DNA of 64,000 bases from Desulfotruncus alcoholivorax DSM 16058. Lineage in GTDB: Bacteria > Bacillota > Desulfotomaculia > Desulfotomaculales > Desulfallaceae. Positions within the stretch are counted from its first letter, which is position 1, and the number at the start of each line of letters is the position of its first letter. The translations under genes and the position numbers were made by a program. Of this stretch, positions 14,661 through 24,395 are shown one piece after another. The DNA is taken from the NCBI RefSeq assembly GCF_000430885.1, contig NZ_KE387266.1, positions 6,797 through 70,796 on the forward strand, given 5' to 3'. The notes beneath the pieces are model-generated. The model saw nothing but the letters and a program-made list of their open reading frames with translations. It searched no databases and was not told where the DNA came from.

Positions 14661-15668
14661 TTAAAAAAATTTGGCCACGTATTCCGCCAGATCCACTACT
14701 CTACAGGAATAACCCCACTCATTATCATACCAGGCCATTACTTTAACCAGTTTGCTTCCCATAACCATAGTCGACAGCCCGTCAACTATGCTGGACCTGC
14801 TATCTCCATAATAGTCCCTGGATACCAGCGGTTCATCGGAAAAACCCAGGATGCCTTTAAGTTCTCCTTCCGCTGCGTTTAATAGCGCGGTATTTACTTC
14901 AGCTGCTCCGGTTGCTTTTTCCGTCAAGGCCACAAAATCTACCATGGACACGTTGGGGGTCGGCACCCGGATGGCAAAGCCGTTGAGTTTTCCTGCCAGC
15001 TCCGGCAGCACTTGTCCCACTGCTTGCGCGGCACCGGTAGTAGTCGGGATAATTGAAAGCGCCGCCGCCCTGGCCCTTCTTAAATCTTTGTGAGGAAGAT
15101 CTAAAATCTGCTGGTCGTTGGTATAAGAGTGCACTGTGGTCATCATACCATAATCAATGCCAAAATTTTGATGCAAAACTTTTACAACCGGAGCCAGGCA
15201 ATTGGTGGTGCAGGATGCATTAGATATGACGTGATGTTTTGCGGGGTCGTAAGTGTTTTGGTTTACACCCATGACGATGGTTGCATCAACTTTCTTACCC
15301 GGGGCGCTGATAATTACTTTTCGGGCACCGGATTGTAAATGTAGGCTTGCGCTTTCCATATCCACAAATCTGCCTGTGGACTCAATTACAATGTCTACTC
15401 CAAGTTTCCCCCACGGAATATCTGCCGGATTTTTATAATTAAATACCTTGATTTTTTGATCATCAACTATTAGATTTTCTTCATCTGCTTGAACCGCTGC
15501 GTTTATTCTCCCATGCACCGAATCGTATTTTAAGAGATGGGCCAGGGTTGCCGGTGAAGTAAGGTCGTTTACTGCTACAATATCAAATTCCGCCTTTCTG
15601 TACTGGCACACCCTTAAAACGTTTCTTCCGATTCTGCCGAAGCCGTTAATACCGATCCTTACGCTCAT
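14661..15668 (-). CDS. gapA: Type I glyceraldehyde-3-phosphate dehydrogenase
   Basis: 335 aa from ATG at 15668, which has GAGGGGG six bases upstream. The ORF extends further but without a site. NAD-binding GFGRIG is at 9-14 and Asp35 (AVNDL) favours NAD over NADP. Catalytic Cys153 is in SNASCTTNCLAP and the base His in TTVHSYTNDQ. C-terminal WYDNEWGYSCRVVDL is diagnostic. It converts glyceraldehyde-3-phosphate to 1,3-bisphosphoglycerate in glycolysis or gluconeogenesis. It stands alone, with no pgk-tpi-eno operon following, as in some Clostridia with several gap copies. Confidence 0.95.
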   Translation of the reverse strand: MSVRIGINGFGRIGRNVLRVCQYRKAEFDIVAVNDLTSPATLAHLLKYDSVHGRINAAVQADEENLIVDDQKIKVFNYKNPADIPWGKLGVDIVIESTGRFVDMESASLHLQSGARKVIISAPGKKVDATIVMGVNQNTYDPAKHHVISNASCTTNCLAPVVKVLHQNFGIDYGMMTTVHSYTNDQQILDLPHKDLRRARAAALSIIPTTTGAAQAVGQVLPELAGKLNGFAIRVPTPNVSMVDFVALTEKATGAAEVNTALLNAAEGELKGILGFSDEPLVSRDYYGDSRSSIVDGLSTMVMGSKLVKVMAWYDNEWGYSCRVVDLAEYVAKFF

Positions 15669-16015
15669 CATATTCCCCCTCAACTGGTTTCCAAGAATTG
15701 TACATGGATTTGTTAATATTGTAAATACAATCACATGAAATTTAACAAAAAAGCTTATAATTTAGGTTAACCGTTCTATGGTTTCATTTTTCCATGGATT
15801 ATCTTGGTTATTAATTACAATAACTGCAGATATTGATTAATATTTGGGGTATCATGACGTGGAATAGGATACCACCAATTCAAAAAAAAGAACTGGTTGG
15901 TCAGTTTCCGGGTTTTTCTACCCGGGTATATTTTATTTTTTACCAAACAGGTTTTAAAAGCGATGCAGAAACAGTACAATATTTAGGGTAATTTTGTTCC
16001 GTGAGGTGACATTAG
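15669..16015. other. Divergent intergenic region gapA / tex
   Basis: About 350 AT-rich bases holding the divergent promoters. A hairpin CCGGG-TTTTTCTA-CCCGG near 15918-15937 followed by a T-rich stretch looks like an attenuator or terminator on the plus strand. The tex ribosome site GTGAGGTGA ends at 16009. Confidence 0.45.
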
Positions 16016-18163
16016 TTGGATTCTTTACCAGCCGGCATTATAGAGACAATAGCCCGGGAATCCGGATTGCCCGGTAGTAAAGTGGAAGGTACCGTCAAGT
16101 TGCTGGATGCGGGCAATACAGTCCCCTTTATCGCCCGTTATCGAAAAGAATTTACCGGGGAACTGGACGAGGTTCAGATCAGGCGTGTGGAGGAACTGGT
16201 CAGCTATTACAGGAATTTGGAGCAGCGCAGGGCTGAAGTGCTCAGAATTATTGAGGAGCAGGGTAAGCTCACTGATGAAATCAGGCAGCGGCTGATGGCT
16301 GCAACTAAGCAGGCAGAAGTGGAAGATATCTACCGTCCGTTCAGGCAAAAGCGTAGGACCAGGGCAGGCCAGGCCAGGGAGAAGGGATTGGAGCCACTGG
16401 CGGAATACATTCGTTCTTTTCCTGTTTCAGGCAACCCCGAGCATGAAGCAGCCCTATATTTGTCAAACGATGTTCCTTCTGTCGAGGAAGCTCTTCAGGG
16501 AGCCATGGACATTGTGGCGGAGCAGGTGGCCGATGATCCCGATGTGCGCGGATGGGTGCGCAGCTATGCCCGGAAAAAAGGGTGGCTGGTCAGCCGGGCT
16601 AAGGATACCGGCTCCGATTCTGTTTACCGGATGTATTATGATTACCGGGAGCCCGTGCCAAATGTTGCACCGCACAGAGTGCTTGCGATAAACCGCGGGG
16701 AGAGAGAGGATGTACTTACAGTTTCCATTGAATTGGATCAGGAGGAAATTCTGGCCTGGTTGCAGCGACGTTTTGTTAAGCAAAATTCCGTCACGTCCGG
16801 ACTTGCGGCAAGGGCGGCGGCGGATGCCTATCGGAGGCTGGTGGCGCCTGCCGTAGAGCGGGATGTGCGTAATGAGTTAACTGAAAAGGCCGAGGAGCAG
16901 GCACTGAAAGTGTTTGCCCGCAACCTGCGCAGCCTGTTGCTGCAGCCGCCTGTTCCGGGCAAAGTGGTGTTGGGGGTGGATCCGGCCTACCGTACGGGCT
17001 GTAAATGGGCCGTAGTGGATGAAACAGGCAAACTATTGGAAACAGGAGTTGTTTATCCCACACCACCCCAAAAGAAGGTTAAAGAGGCCAAAGCTGAGTT
17101 TGACCGCCTGGTAGATAAATACGGTGTGCAGGTTATAGCCATAGGGAATGGTACTGCCTCTCGCGAAACCGAACAATTTGTAGCCGGCTTTATCAAGGAG
17201 CGGCAAGGGGAAACACTGGCTTACGTAATTGTAAGCGAGGCCGGAGCCAGCGTCTACTCGGCGTCGGAGCTTGCTGCCGGGGAATTCCCGCAGCTGGATG
17301 TTACGGCGCGCAGCGCGGTTTCCATCGCAAGACGCCTGCAGGACCCCCTGGCCGAACTGGTAAAAATTGAGCCCAGGGCCATAGGTGTTGGCCAGTACCA
17401 GCATGACGTGGCTCCCAAAAAACTGGATGAGAACCTGGCAAAAGTTGTTGAATCAGTGGTTAATTACGTGGGCGTGGACTTAAATACAGCTTCCGCTGCC
17501 CTGCTCAAGTATGTAGCTGGAATTAACGCTGTTGTTGCTGAGAATATAGTGAAATACCGGGAGTTGGAAGGAAAATTTGTCAGCCGCCGGCAGCTGGCCA
17601 AAGTGCCAAGACTGGGACCTAAAACAATGGAGCAATGCGCGGGCTTTTTAAGGGTCAGAGGTGGTGAAAACCCGCTGGACGCCACATCTATCCATCCCGA
17701 GTCCTATAAACTGGTGGGCAAATTGCTTGAATTAATTGACACAGGTCCGGAAATGATCGGGAGTCCATCCCTGAGAGCGAAGCTGGCGCGATTAGACGTG
17801 GAGCAAATCGCCGCAGAACTGAACGCCGGTGTTCCGACCCTGAAGGACGTGCGGGACGCCTTGGCCCGGCCGGGACGGGATCCCCGTGAAGAACTGCCGC
17901 CGCCGTTGTTTAGAATAGATGTGCTAAAGGTTGATGACCTGAAGCAGGGGATGGTTTTAAAGGGTGTAGTGCGCAATGTTGTAGATTTCGGGGCCTTTGT
18001 TGACATAGGGGTTAAAAATGACGGTCTGGTCCATATTTCAGAATTGAGCCGGGAATATGTGCGTCATCCCCTGGACGTTGTATCCGTTGGTGATACCGTG
18101 ACAGTAAAGGTGCTGTCAGTGGAGACTGGCAGCGGGAGAATTGCACTTTCTATGAAGTTATAA
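16016..18163 (+). CDS. tex: Tex-family RNA-binding transcription accessory protein
   Basis: 715 aa from TTG at 16016, with GTGAGGTGA about six bases upstream. Domains in order are the Tex N-terminal helical region (~1-190), a YqgF/RNase H-like domain beginning VVLGVDPAYRTGCKWAVVD (~318), helix-hairpin-helix repeats (LNTASAALLKYVAGINAVVAENIV, ~490-560) and a C-terminal S1 domain (KGVVRNVVDFGAFVDIGVKNDGLVHISELS, ~640-715). The length is usual for the family. Tex binds nucleic acids and affects transcription or RNA turnover; its molecular role is still loosely defined. Monocistronic. Confidence 0.95.
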   Translation: MDSLPAGIIETIARESGLPGSKVEGTVKLLDAGNTVPFIARYRKEFTGELDEVQIRRVEELVSYYRNLEQRRAEVLRIIEEQGKLTDEIRQRLMAATKQAEVEDIYRPFRQKRRTRAGQAREKGLEPLAEYIRSFPVSGNPEHEAALYLSNDVPSVEEALQGAMDIVAEQVADDPDVRGWVRSYARKKGWLVSRAKDTGSDSVYRMYYDYREPVPNVAPHRVLAINRGEREDVLTVSIELDQEEILAWLQRRFVKQNSVTSGLAARAAADAYRRLVAPAVERDVRNELTEKAEEQALKVFARNLRSLLLQPPVPGKVVLGVDPAYRTGCKWAVVDETGKLLETGVVYPTPPQKKVKEAKAEFDRLVDKYGVQVIAIGNGTASRETEQFVAGFIKERQGETLAYVIVSEAGASVYSASELAAGEFPQLDVTARSAVSIARRLQDPLAELVKIEPRAIGVGQYQHDVAPKKLDENLAKVVESVVNYVGVDLNTASAALLKYVAGINAVVAENIVKYRELEGKFVSRRQLAKVPRLGPKTMEQCAGFLRVRGGENPLDATSIHPESYKLVGKLLELIDTGPEMIGSPSLRAKLARLDVEQIAAELNAGVPTLKDVRDALARPGRDPREELPPPLFRIDVLKVDDLKQGMVLKGVVRNVVDFGAFVDIGVKNDGLVHISELSREYVRHPLDVVSVGDTVTVKVLSVETGSGRIALSMKL

Positions 18164-18180
18164 TTATAAGGAAGATAAGG

Positions 18181-18209
18181 AAGCCCGCCGGATAAAGACG
18201 GGCTTAAAA
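18181..18209. terminator. Hairpin between convergent tex and crotonase genes
   Basis: AAGCCCG (18181-18187) pairs with CGGGCTT (18199-18205). T-runs are poor on both sides, so termination is only likely. Confidence 0.45.
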
Positions 18210-18225
18210 GCCTTTAAGGACTGCT

Positions 18226-19005
18226 TTATTTAAAGTTGGGCTTTCTTTTTTGCAAAAAAGCTTGGACGCCCTCTTGAAAATCACTGTCCGACAAAGCCAT
18301 CAATTGCAGAGAAGCCTCAATTTCCAACTGGGCGGCAAGTGTATTCTGGGAGCTTAGCTTCAACATTTGTTTAATGTAACCAATAGCTTTCTGGGGTCCG
18401 GCAGCAAGCCTGAGTGCAAGTTTCTCAACGTAGGCGGCCAACTCTGCAGCAGGCACTACCTGGTTAAATAGATTAAGCCTTAATGCTTCCCGGGCATCAA
18501 GTAATTGCCCTGTCAACATTAATTCCGCCGCTTTATGGTAGCCGACTTTTCTTGGTAAAAACCACGAAGCCCCGCTGTCCGGCACCGCTGCGATATTTAC
18601 AAAATTGGGCGCGAACTTGGCCTGGTCCGATGCTATAATCATATCGCAGGCCAGGGCTATGGCTGTTCCGGCTCCGGCAACGGCACCATTTACCGCAGCG
18701 ATGACAGGTTTGGGAAAACTGTCCAGTAGGGTAGCCACACGGCTGGCGTTATCTAAGATTTCTCTTTTTTTCAGGTTATCGTTCGAGGACATGAGCCAGG
18801 CTAAATCCCCTCCGGCGCAAAAAGCTTTGCCGCTACCTGTTATGATCAGAACTCTAACAGCATCATCCTGTCCGGCAAGCTGCAGCGCGTGGGCGAATTC
18901 TCCTGCCAGTTCTTTGCTGATGGCGTTGAAATTCTCCGGCTTGTTAAATGTAATGGTGGCTATCTTGTTTTCATTGACTTCATAAATTATTGTTTTAAAG
19001 CTCAA
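18226..19005 (-). CDS. Enoyl-CoA hydratase/isomerase (crotonase) family protein
   Basis: 259 aa from TTG at 19005, with GGAAGGTG six bases upstream. A GTG three codons earlier is part of that site. The crotonase fold is clear: the oxyanion-hole segments GSGKAFCAGGDLAWL (~62) and AVNGAVAGAGTAIALACDMIIAS (~107), and PDSGASWFLPRKVG where the second catalytic Glu of hydratases (GxxxxP-E) is replaced by Asp-Ser (PDSG). Loss of that Glu argues for an isomerase or other crotonase reaction rather than a classic hydratase. No beta-oxidation genes are adjacent. Confidence 0.88.
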   Translation of the reverse strand: MSFKTIIYEVNENKIATITFNKPENFNAISKELAGEFAHALQLAGQDDAVRVLIITGSGKAFCAGGDLAWLMSSNDNLKKREILDNASRVATLLDSFPKPVIAAVNGAVAGAGTAIALACDMIIASDQAKFAPNFVNIAAVPDSGASWFLPRKVGYHKAAELMLTGQLLDAREALRLNLFNQVVPAAELAAYVEKLALRLAAGPQKAIGYIKQMLKLSSQNTLAAQLEIEASLQLMALSDSDFQEGVQAFLQKRKPNFK

Positions 19006-19175
19006 TAATAACACCTTCCTATAGCTAATGAATGGTTATTCATTTTTAGTTTAATTTGACAAGCCTTAAGGTATTTCCTGCAGAGTAAATAAAAAATGCT
19101 GTATAAGGCTTATCCAAATGAGAAAGCTATAAATATCATGCCAGGAATAGTATTAACAGTATGGGGGTGTTAGTT

Positions 19176-19397
19176 GTGAAATCTGTGCTTTTTAAGATTA
19201 AAGGTATGCATACCCAGGAAGACCGAATAAATGTGATGAACGCTATCCACAAATACTCAGGGGTTCTGTATATTGATGTCAATATGCATGACGAAAAGGT
19301 AAAAGTTGATTACGACCCCAATAATATTACTGTCGGTGATATGCGCAGGTATATTGAAAGCGAGAATTATACTGTTGATGTATTAAGTTACTCTTAA
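19176..19397 (+). CDS. HMA-fold protein lacking the CxxC metal site
   Basis: 73 aa from GTG at 19176, with GGGGGTG about six bases upstream. The ORF also opens at ATG 19161. The size, beta-alpha-beta-beta-alpha-beta pattern and GM..., VNMHDEKVKVDYDPNNITVGDMRRYIE match heavy-metal-associated domains (CopZ-like). The metal-binding loop reads GMHTQEDR where GMTCxxC is expected, and the protein has no cysteine at all. It may be a metal-independent interaction domain or bind through His. No partner ATPase is near. Confidence 0.72.
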   Translation: MKSVLFKIKGMHTQEDRINVMNAIHKYSGVLYIDVNMHDEKVKVDYDPNNITVGDMRRYIESENYTVDVLSYS

Positions 19398-19744
19398 TTA
19401 CCAAGCCGGACCACCCAACCAGTAAAATCTTTTTAAATTATTATTGTGTACTTTTTCAGCATTGCAGGAATTTTTATGTTCTGTCTAATAATCTATAATA
19501 TAAGTGTTTTGTGTTAAAAAAATAGAACCGGGTTGGTTTATGTAGTCTGCTGGAGCCGCTAATCGTAGTGATTCCGCCCGGAGATTCGAAAGTGGACAAG
19601 TTTGCCCACCACGGGGAAGGTGGGCGACGATAGTTTTATACTTAAACTCCCCGAATATTTGACTAATCAATTGATTGAGATTTAAGGAAGGGGGACACAC
19701 CACTTCGAGGAATGTCCCCAATTGAGAGGTGAGTACTTAGTATT
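19398..19744. other. Intergenic stretch before the peptide transporter operon
   Basis: No gene with a ribosome site. It holds a hairpin GCCCACC...GGTGGGC near 19599-19622 and one copy of the GGGGACA repeat (19684-19725). It should carry the promoter of the transporter operon. Confidence 0.5.
19684..19725. repeat. GGGGACA...TGTCCCC palindromic repeat
   Basis: GGAAGGGGGACACACCAC and GAGGAATGTCCCCAATTG are arranged as inverted arms. Same family as at 9694 and 55006. Confidence 0.7.
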
Positions 19745-20728
19745 GTGGAACAGCAGCCGCTATTAAAGGTAACTAATTTAAAAACGCATTTTTTTACTGA
19801 TGACGGCGTTGTGCCGGCGGTTGACGGGGTGAGTTTCACTGTAAACGTGGGTGAAACCCTGGCTATTGTGGGTGAGTCCGGTTCCGGTAAAAGCGTTACT
19901 TCGACCTCAATATTAAGACTGGTGCCATCCCCGCCGGGCCGTATTATCGACGGTTCCATCATATTTGAAGACACCGATCTTCTTGGTAAAACGGAAGATG
20001 AAATGCAGCGCATACGCGGTGATCGTATTTCAATGATTTTTCAGGAGCCCATGACCTCATTAAACCCGGTTCATCGTGTAGGTGAACAGATTGCCGAGGC
20101 GTACAGGTTGCACCGGGGCATGGATAAGCATGAAGCTATGCAGCGGGCTGTCCGGATGCTGGAGCGGGTGGGAATTCCATCTCCCGAAAAGAGAGCCGGG
20201 GATTTTCCCCACCAGCTAAGCGGCGGTATGAGGCAAAGGGTGATGATAGCTATTGCGCTTTCTTGCAGGCCTGCGCTGCTAATTGCAGACGAGCCGACCA
20301 CCGCCCTGGATGTAACTATTCAGGCCCAGATACTGGATCTGATGCGCAAACTCCAGGAAGAGTCACGTACTTCCATTTTATTGATAACCCATGACCTTGG
20401 TGTAGTGGCGGAAATGGCTGACAGGGTTATTGTAATGTATGCGGGCAAAGTTGTGGAAGAAGGGGACGTAGCCGCTATTTTTAAAAATCCTTTGCATCCG
20501 TATACCAGAGGATTGCTGGGATCAATTCCTCGCCTTGACTGGCGCAGGCGCACCATTTTGCCAAGCATAGAGGGTGTTGTGCCAAACCCGCTGGAATTCC
20601 CGACGGGCTGCCGGTTTAACCCCAGGTGTCCGGATGCCGGGGCGAAGTGCAGGGAAAGTGAGCCGGCATTAAAGGAAATGACCGGAAGTCAAAAGGTGGC
20701 ATGCTGGTTGATGGAGAGGGGATGCTAG
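19745..20728 (+). CDS. dppD: Dipeptide/oligopeptide ABC transporter ATPase (DppD/OppD type)
   Basis: 327 aa, GTG start with GAGAGGTGAG about 11 bases upstream. Walker A GESGSGKS is at 43-50, signature LSGGMRQRV, Walker [13 protein letters not shown] and the switch His in LLITHDLG. The C-terminal [14 protein letters not shown] Cys cluster is the OppD/DppD-type tail that binds an iron-sulfur cluster in relatives. First gene of a five-gene operon (two ATPases, binding protein, two permeases) plus a DUF1028 gene. Substrate (peptides, nickel, glutathione) cannot be fixed from sequence. Confidence 0.92.
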   Translation: MEQQPLLKVTNLKTHFFTDDGVVPAVDGVSFTVNVGETLAIVGESGSGKSVTSTSILRLVPSPPGRIIDGSIIFEDTDLLGKTEDEMQRIRGDRISMIFQEPMTSLNPVHRVGEQIAEAYRLHRGMDKHEAMQRAVRMLERVGIPSPEKRAGDFPHQLSGGMRQRVMIAIALSCRPALLIADEPTTALDVTIQAQILDLMRKLQEESRTSILLITHDLGVVAEMADRVIVMYAGKVVEEGDVAAIFKNPLHPYTRGLLGSIPRLDWRRRTILPSIEGVVPNPLEFPTGCRFNPRCPDAGAKCRESEPALKEMTGSQKVACWLMERGC

Positions 20729-20729
20729 G

Positions 20730-21698
20730 TTGTCTGGTGCGCTGTTGGAAGTAAAAGATGTAAAGAAACATTTTCCCATCAAGCGGGGTCTGATGTCAAA
20801 AAATGCAGGGTGCATAAAGGCGGTTGACGGCGTTTCTTTTAGCGTCCACAAGGGCGAGACGCTGGGGCTGGTGGGCGAAAGCGGGTGTGGTAAGTCAACC
20901 ACCGGCAGATTGGTGTTAAGGCTGCTGGAGCCCACGTCCGGGGAAGTGTTGTTCGAGGACAAAAACATTTACCGGCTAAGTTTTAACCAGATGAGACAGC
21001 TGCGCAGAGATATGCAGATCATTTTCCAGGATCCTTATGCGTCACTTAACCCCAGGCTTACCGTGGAGGATATCATTATCGAGCCGCTGGTGATTCATGG
21101 TATCGGGGACAGCCATTCGCGCCGCCAAAGGGTTAAAGAAATGCTTGATTTGGTGGGGCTTTCAAGTTACCACGGCAGCCGCTACCCCCATGAATTTAGC
21201 GGTGGCCAGCGGCAACGAATCGGGATTGCCAGGGCCCTGGCATTAAATCCCAAATTGATTGTATGCGATGAACCGGTGTCTGCCCTGGATGTGTCGATTC
21301 AGTCCCAGGTGCTCAATCTTCTGATGCAACTGCAGGATATGTTGAAGCTCACGTATATCTTTATTGCCCATGGTCTAAATGTGGTTAAGCACGTGAGTGA
21401 CCGGGTTGGTGTAATGTATTTGGGCAAAATTGTAGAAATTGCAGATAGTGAAGAACTTTACAGGAACGCAATGCACCCGTATAGTCAAGCACTGTTGTCG
21501 GCGGTGCCCGTACCGGACCCGGAAATTAAGCGGGAACGTATTATTTTAACCGGCGATGTTCCGAGCCCGGCCAACCCACCTACCGGCTGCAGATTCCATA
21601 CTCGCTGCCCCCAGTGCATGGATATCTGCAGGTTGGAGGAACCGGCATTGCGACCTGTTTCAGATAAATATATGGTTGCCTGTCATAAGTATCAGTAA
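20730..21698 (+). CDS. dppF: Dipeptide/oligopeptide ABC transporter ATPase (DppF/OppF type)
   Basis: 322 aa from TTG at 20730, one base after the stop of dppD. Its ribosome site is inside dppD (GGAGAGGGGATG). Walker A GESGCGKS is at 49-56, signature [15 protein letters not shown], Walker [13 protein letters not shown] and the tail [14 protein letters not shown]. Together with DppD it forms the ATPase heterodimer. In the H-loop the usual ITHDL is FIAHGLN, a His-Gly variant that still keeps the His. Confidence 0.92.
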   Translation: MSGALLEVKDVKKHFPIKRGLMSKNAGCIKAVDGVSFSVHKGETLGLVGESGCGKSTTGRLVLRLLEPTSGEVLFEDKNIYRLSFNQMRQLRRDMQIIFQDPYASLNPRLTVEDIIIEPLVIHGIGDSHSRRQRVKEMLDLVGLSSYHGSRYPHEFSGGQRQRIGIARALALNPKLIVCDEPVSALDVSIQSQVLNLLMQLQDMLKLTYIFIAHGLNVVKHVSDRVGVMYLGKIVEIADSEELYRNAMHPYSQALLSAVPVPDPEIKRERIILTGDVPSPANPPTGCRFHTRCPQCMDICRLEEPALRPVSDKYMVACHKYQ

Positions 21699-21763
21699 AA
21701 GTATGTGCCTTTAAAAGTAAGTACCATTGCCGAAAACCAAATATGGAAAATGTGAGGTTGAAA

Positions 21764-23353
21764 ATGATGAAAAAGTTTTTCCTGGTAACCTGTTTTATTT
21801 TGGCGGCGGCATTGCTGCTGGCCGGCTGTGGTGGGGGCGGCGAGCAAAAAAGCACCGCCGACAACAGCATGATTGTAGTTGGGCTGCAAGCCGAGCCTGC
21901 CACCTTGGATCCCCACCAAATGCAGGACTATAACTCCACCCGCGCCGGGCGCGAAATTTTTAACACCCTGGTGGAATTTAAAGATGAATCAACGGAGTTG
22001 GAACCGGGCTTGGCCACTTCCTGGGATATTTCGGAAGACGGTCTGGAGTATGTATTCCACCTGCGCCAAGGCGTAAAGTTCCATGACGGAACACCCTTTA
22101 ATGCAGATGCTGTTAAGTTCTCCATCGATCGCCAGATCGACCCCAAACACCCATTTCATGACACCGGTACATACCCCTATGCTGATTTTACTTTCGGTAT
22201 GGTCAAATCGGTGGATGTTGTGGATGAAGCAACTGTTAAAATTACCTTAAAGGAAAAATTTGCACCTTTCCTGGCCAACATGGCCATGCCTGCTGCTTGT
22301 ATCGTCAGCCCAACGGCAGTGGAGAAATATGGCAAGGATTTCACTAAAAATCCAGTTGGCACAGGCCCGTATAAATTCGTCAGCTGGAACCCGGGTGTCG
22401 AAGTAATCGTTGAAGCAAACCCCGATTACTGGGGTGAAAAGGCCAAAATACAAAAGATTGTTTACAAGCCGATCATTGAAGACCAGGCCCGGCTGACAGA
22501 GCTGGAATCGGGTAATGTTGACTTTATCGTAAACATTCCGCCGGATGACCTGGCCAGATTAAAAGCCGACGGCAACTATGCCATAGTTGAACAACCCGGT
22601 ATGCATGTTTGGTACACTGCTATGAACTGCCAGAAACCGCCCTTTAATAATGTTAAGGTGCGCCAGGCGGTTAACTACGCCATCAATAAGGAATCCATTG
22701 TTAAAAATATACTTAAAGATACCGGCGTGCCTGCCGTTGGCCCGCTGCCACCGGTAATCTGGAGCCAGACCTCCGATGTGCCGAAATACGATTATAACCC
22801 TGAAAAGGCCAGGCAACTTTTGGCCGAGGCCGGTTACCCCAATGGTTTTGACGTAACTTATTGGGTGCCGGAATCCGGTTCCGGCATGCAGCAACCTGTG
22901 GCCATGGCTACGGCTATTCAGTCCGATCTGGCCAAGGTGGGCATCAATGTTAAAATCCAGACACTGGAATGGACTTCCTATCTGGATAAAGTCTTTGTCC
23001 CCGCTGATAAAAGTGATATGCAGATGCACCAGATGTCCTGGATCGGTGACAATGGTGATCCGGATAACTTCCTGTATATTTTGCTTTCCGGCGAACAGTG
23101 GCCCGAGGCCGGCTTTAATGACGCCTATTATAAGAATGACAAAGTCGATCAGCTGTTAAAGCAAGCCCGGACCCTTTCCAAGCAGGAAGACCGCACTCCA
23201 TTATATCAAGAGGCGCAGAAGTTAATTATGGAAGACTCTCCTTGGGTTATAGTTGACCACGAAACGCAAATAGTTGCCATGAACAAAAAGATCAAAGGCT
23301 TCAAACTTCATCCCACGGGTGTCTTCAGGTTTGAAAAAGCCAGTTTGGAATAA
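21764..23353 (+). CDS. Family 5 extracellular solute-binding lipoprotein (DppA/OppA type)
   Basis: 529 aa from ATG at 21764, with GAGG six bases upstream. An ATG at 21743 has no site. The signal peptide ends in the lipobox LLLAGC. SBP_bac_5 domain: LQAEPATLDPHQMQDYNS, EPGLATSWDISEDGLEYVFHLRQGVKFHDGTPFNADAVKFS and NPVGTGPYKFVSW are family hallmarks. It captures the ligand at the outer membrane face and passes it to the permeases. It lies between the ATPase and permease genes, followed by a hairpin that may protect its more abundant mRNA. Confidence 0.93.
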   Translation: MMKKFFLVTCFILAAALLLAGCGGGGEQKSTADNSMIVVGLQAEPATLDPHQMQDYNSTRAGREIFNTLVEFKDESTELEPGLATSWDISEDGLEYVFHLRQGVKFHDGTPFNADAVKFSIDRQIDPKHPFHDTGTYPYADFTFGMVKSVDVVDEATVKITLKEKFAPFLANMAMPAACIVSPTAVEKYGKDFTKNPVGTGPYKFVSWNPGVEVIVEANPDYWGEKAKIQKIVYKPIIEDQARLTELESGNVDFIVNIPPDDLARLKADGNYAIVEQPGMHVWYTAMNCQKPPFNNVKVRQAVNYAINKESIVKNILKDTGVPAVGPLPPVIWSQTSDVPKYDYNPEKARQLLAEAGYPNGFDVTYWVPESGSGMQQPVAMATAIQSDLAKVGINVKIQTLEWTSYLDKVFVPADKSDMQMHQMSWIGDNGDPDNFLYILLSGEQWPEAGFNDAYYKNDKVDQLLKQARTLSKQEDRTPLYQEAQKLIMEDSPWVIVDHETQIVAMNKKIKGFKLHPTGVFRFEKASLE

Positions 23354-23363
23354 ATGCTGATGA

Positions 23364-23385
23364 CGGCGGGGCTTTTGCCCCGCCG
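23364..23385 (+). other. Intercistronic hairpin after the binding-protein gene
   Basis: CGGCGGGGC and GCCCCGCCG form a 9-bp GC-rich stem with a TTTT loop and no T-run. Such REP-like hairpins after binding-protein genes commonly stabilise the upstream message. Confidence 0.6.
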
Positions 23386-23434
23386 GGAAAATGTTTGATA
23401 ATGGCAATGGTACTTTTTTTGAGGGGGTGAACCC

Positions 23435-24382
23435 TTGCTTTCTTATTTAATTAAACGATTATTATATCTCATCCCGGTTCTTTTCGGCGTATCCGTACTG
23501 GTATTTGGCATAATGCACCTGGCGCCGGGGGATCCGGCCCAGGTTATATTGGGGCCAAAAGCAACTGCGCAGTCCCTGGCCAAGCTGAGGGCGGAACTGG
23601 GCCTTGACCAGCCGGTATATAAACAGTATCTAAACTGGATGGCAAATGTGCTGCAAGGGGATTGGGGACGATCCATTCAAATGAAGCGCGAAGTTTTGCC
23701 GCTGGTTGCGGGCCGGTTTTTAAACACGCTGGTATTAACCCTTTTTGCCGCGCTTTTAGCAATTTCCGTAGGTCTTTTGGCCGGTATCGTTTCCGCCACC
23801 AGGCAGTACTCCGTTTTTGACCGGGTTTCAATGGTGGGGGCACTGGTAGGTTTTTGCCTGCCGGTTTTTTGGCTGGGCATCATTCTGCAATTCATCTTTG
23901 GCTTAAAGTTGAATATGCTGCCCGTATCGGGCATGCATTCTCCCGGGCACAGCGGCTTTGCCGATATGCTGCCGTTTATCATCCTGCCGGCCATAGCGCT
24001 GTCGGCTGAGCCGGCCGCGGTAATTGCAAGAATGACCCGATCCAGCATTCTGGAAGTGATCAGGCAGGATTACATCAGAACCGCCAGGGCCAAGGGATTA
24101 TCCCAGGGTGGTACCATCTGGCACCATGCTTTGAAAAATGCGCTTATACCCGTGGTGACAGTGGTGGGTATGCAAATCGGTTACCTGCTGGCCGGCGCGG
24201 TTTTGGTGGAAATGGTGTTTAGCTGGCCCGGAATCGGCACATTAATGGTTAACGGTATTATTGCCAGGGATTTCCCGCTGGTCCAGGGGATTATTCTGCT
24301 GGTGTCGACATCCTATGTACTGGTAAATCTGCTGGTTGATATCCTCTACACTTACCTGGACCCAAGGATCACCTACGATTGA
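23435..24382 (+). CDS. dppB: Peptide ABC transporter permease (DppB type)
   Basis: 315 aa from TTG at 23435, with GAGGGGGTGA six bases upstream. Six membrane helices. The N-terminal FGVSVLVFGIMHLAPGDPA and the EAA loop RMTRSSILEVIRQDYIRTARAKGLSQGG...HALKNALIPV are diagnostic for DppB/OppB. Pairs with DppC. Confidence 0.93.
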   Translation: MLSYLIKRLLYLIPVLFGVSVLVFGIMHLAPGDPAQVILGPKATAQSLAKLRAELGLDQPVYKQYLNWMANVLQGDWGRSIQMKREVLPLVAGRFLNTLVLTLFAALLAISVGLLAGIVSATRQYSVFDRVSMVGALVGFCLPVFWLGIILQFIFGLKLNMLPVSGMHSPGHSGFADMLPFIILPAIALSAEPAAVIARMTRSSILEVIRQDYIRTARAKGLSQGGTIWHHALKNALIPVVTVVGMQIGYLLAGAVLVEMVFSWPGIGTLMVNGIIARDFPLVQGIILLVSTSYVLVNLLVDILYTYLDPRITYD

Positions 24383-24395
24383 GGGAGGTGCGCAA

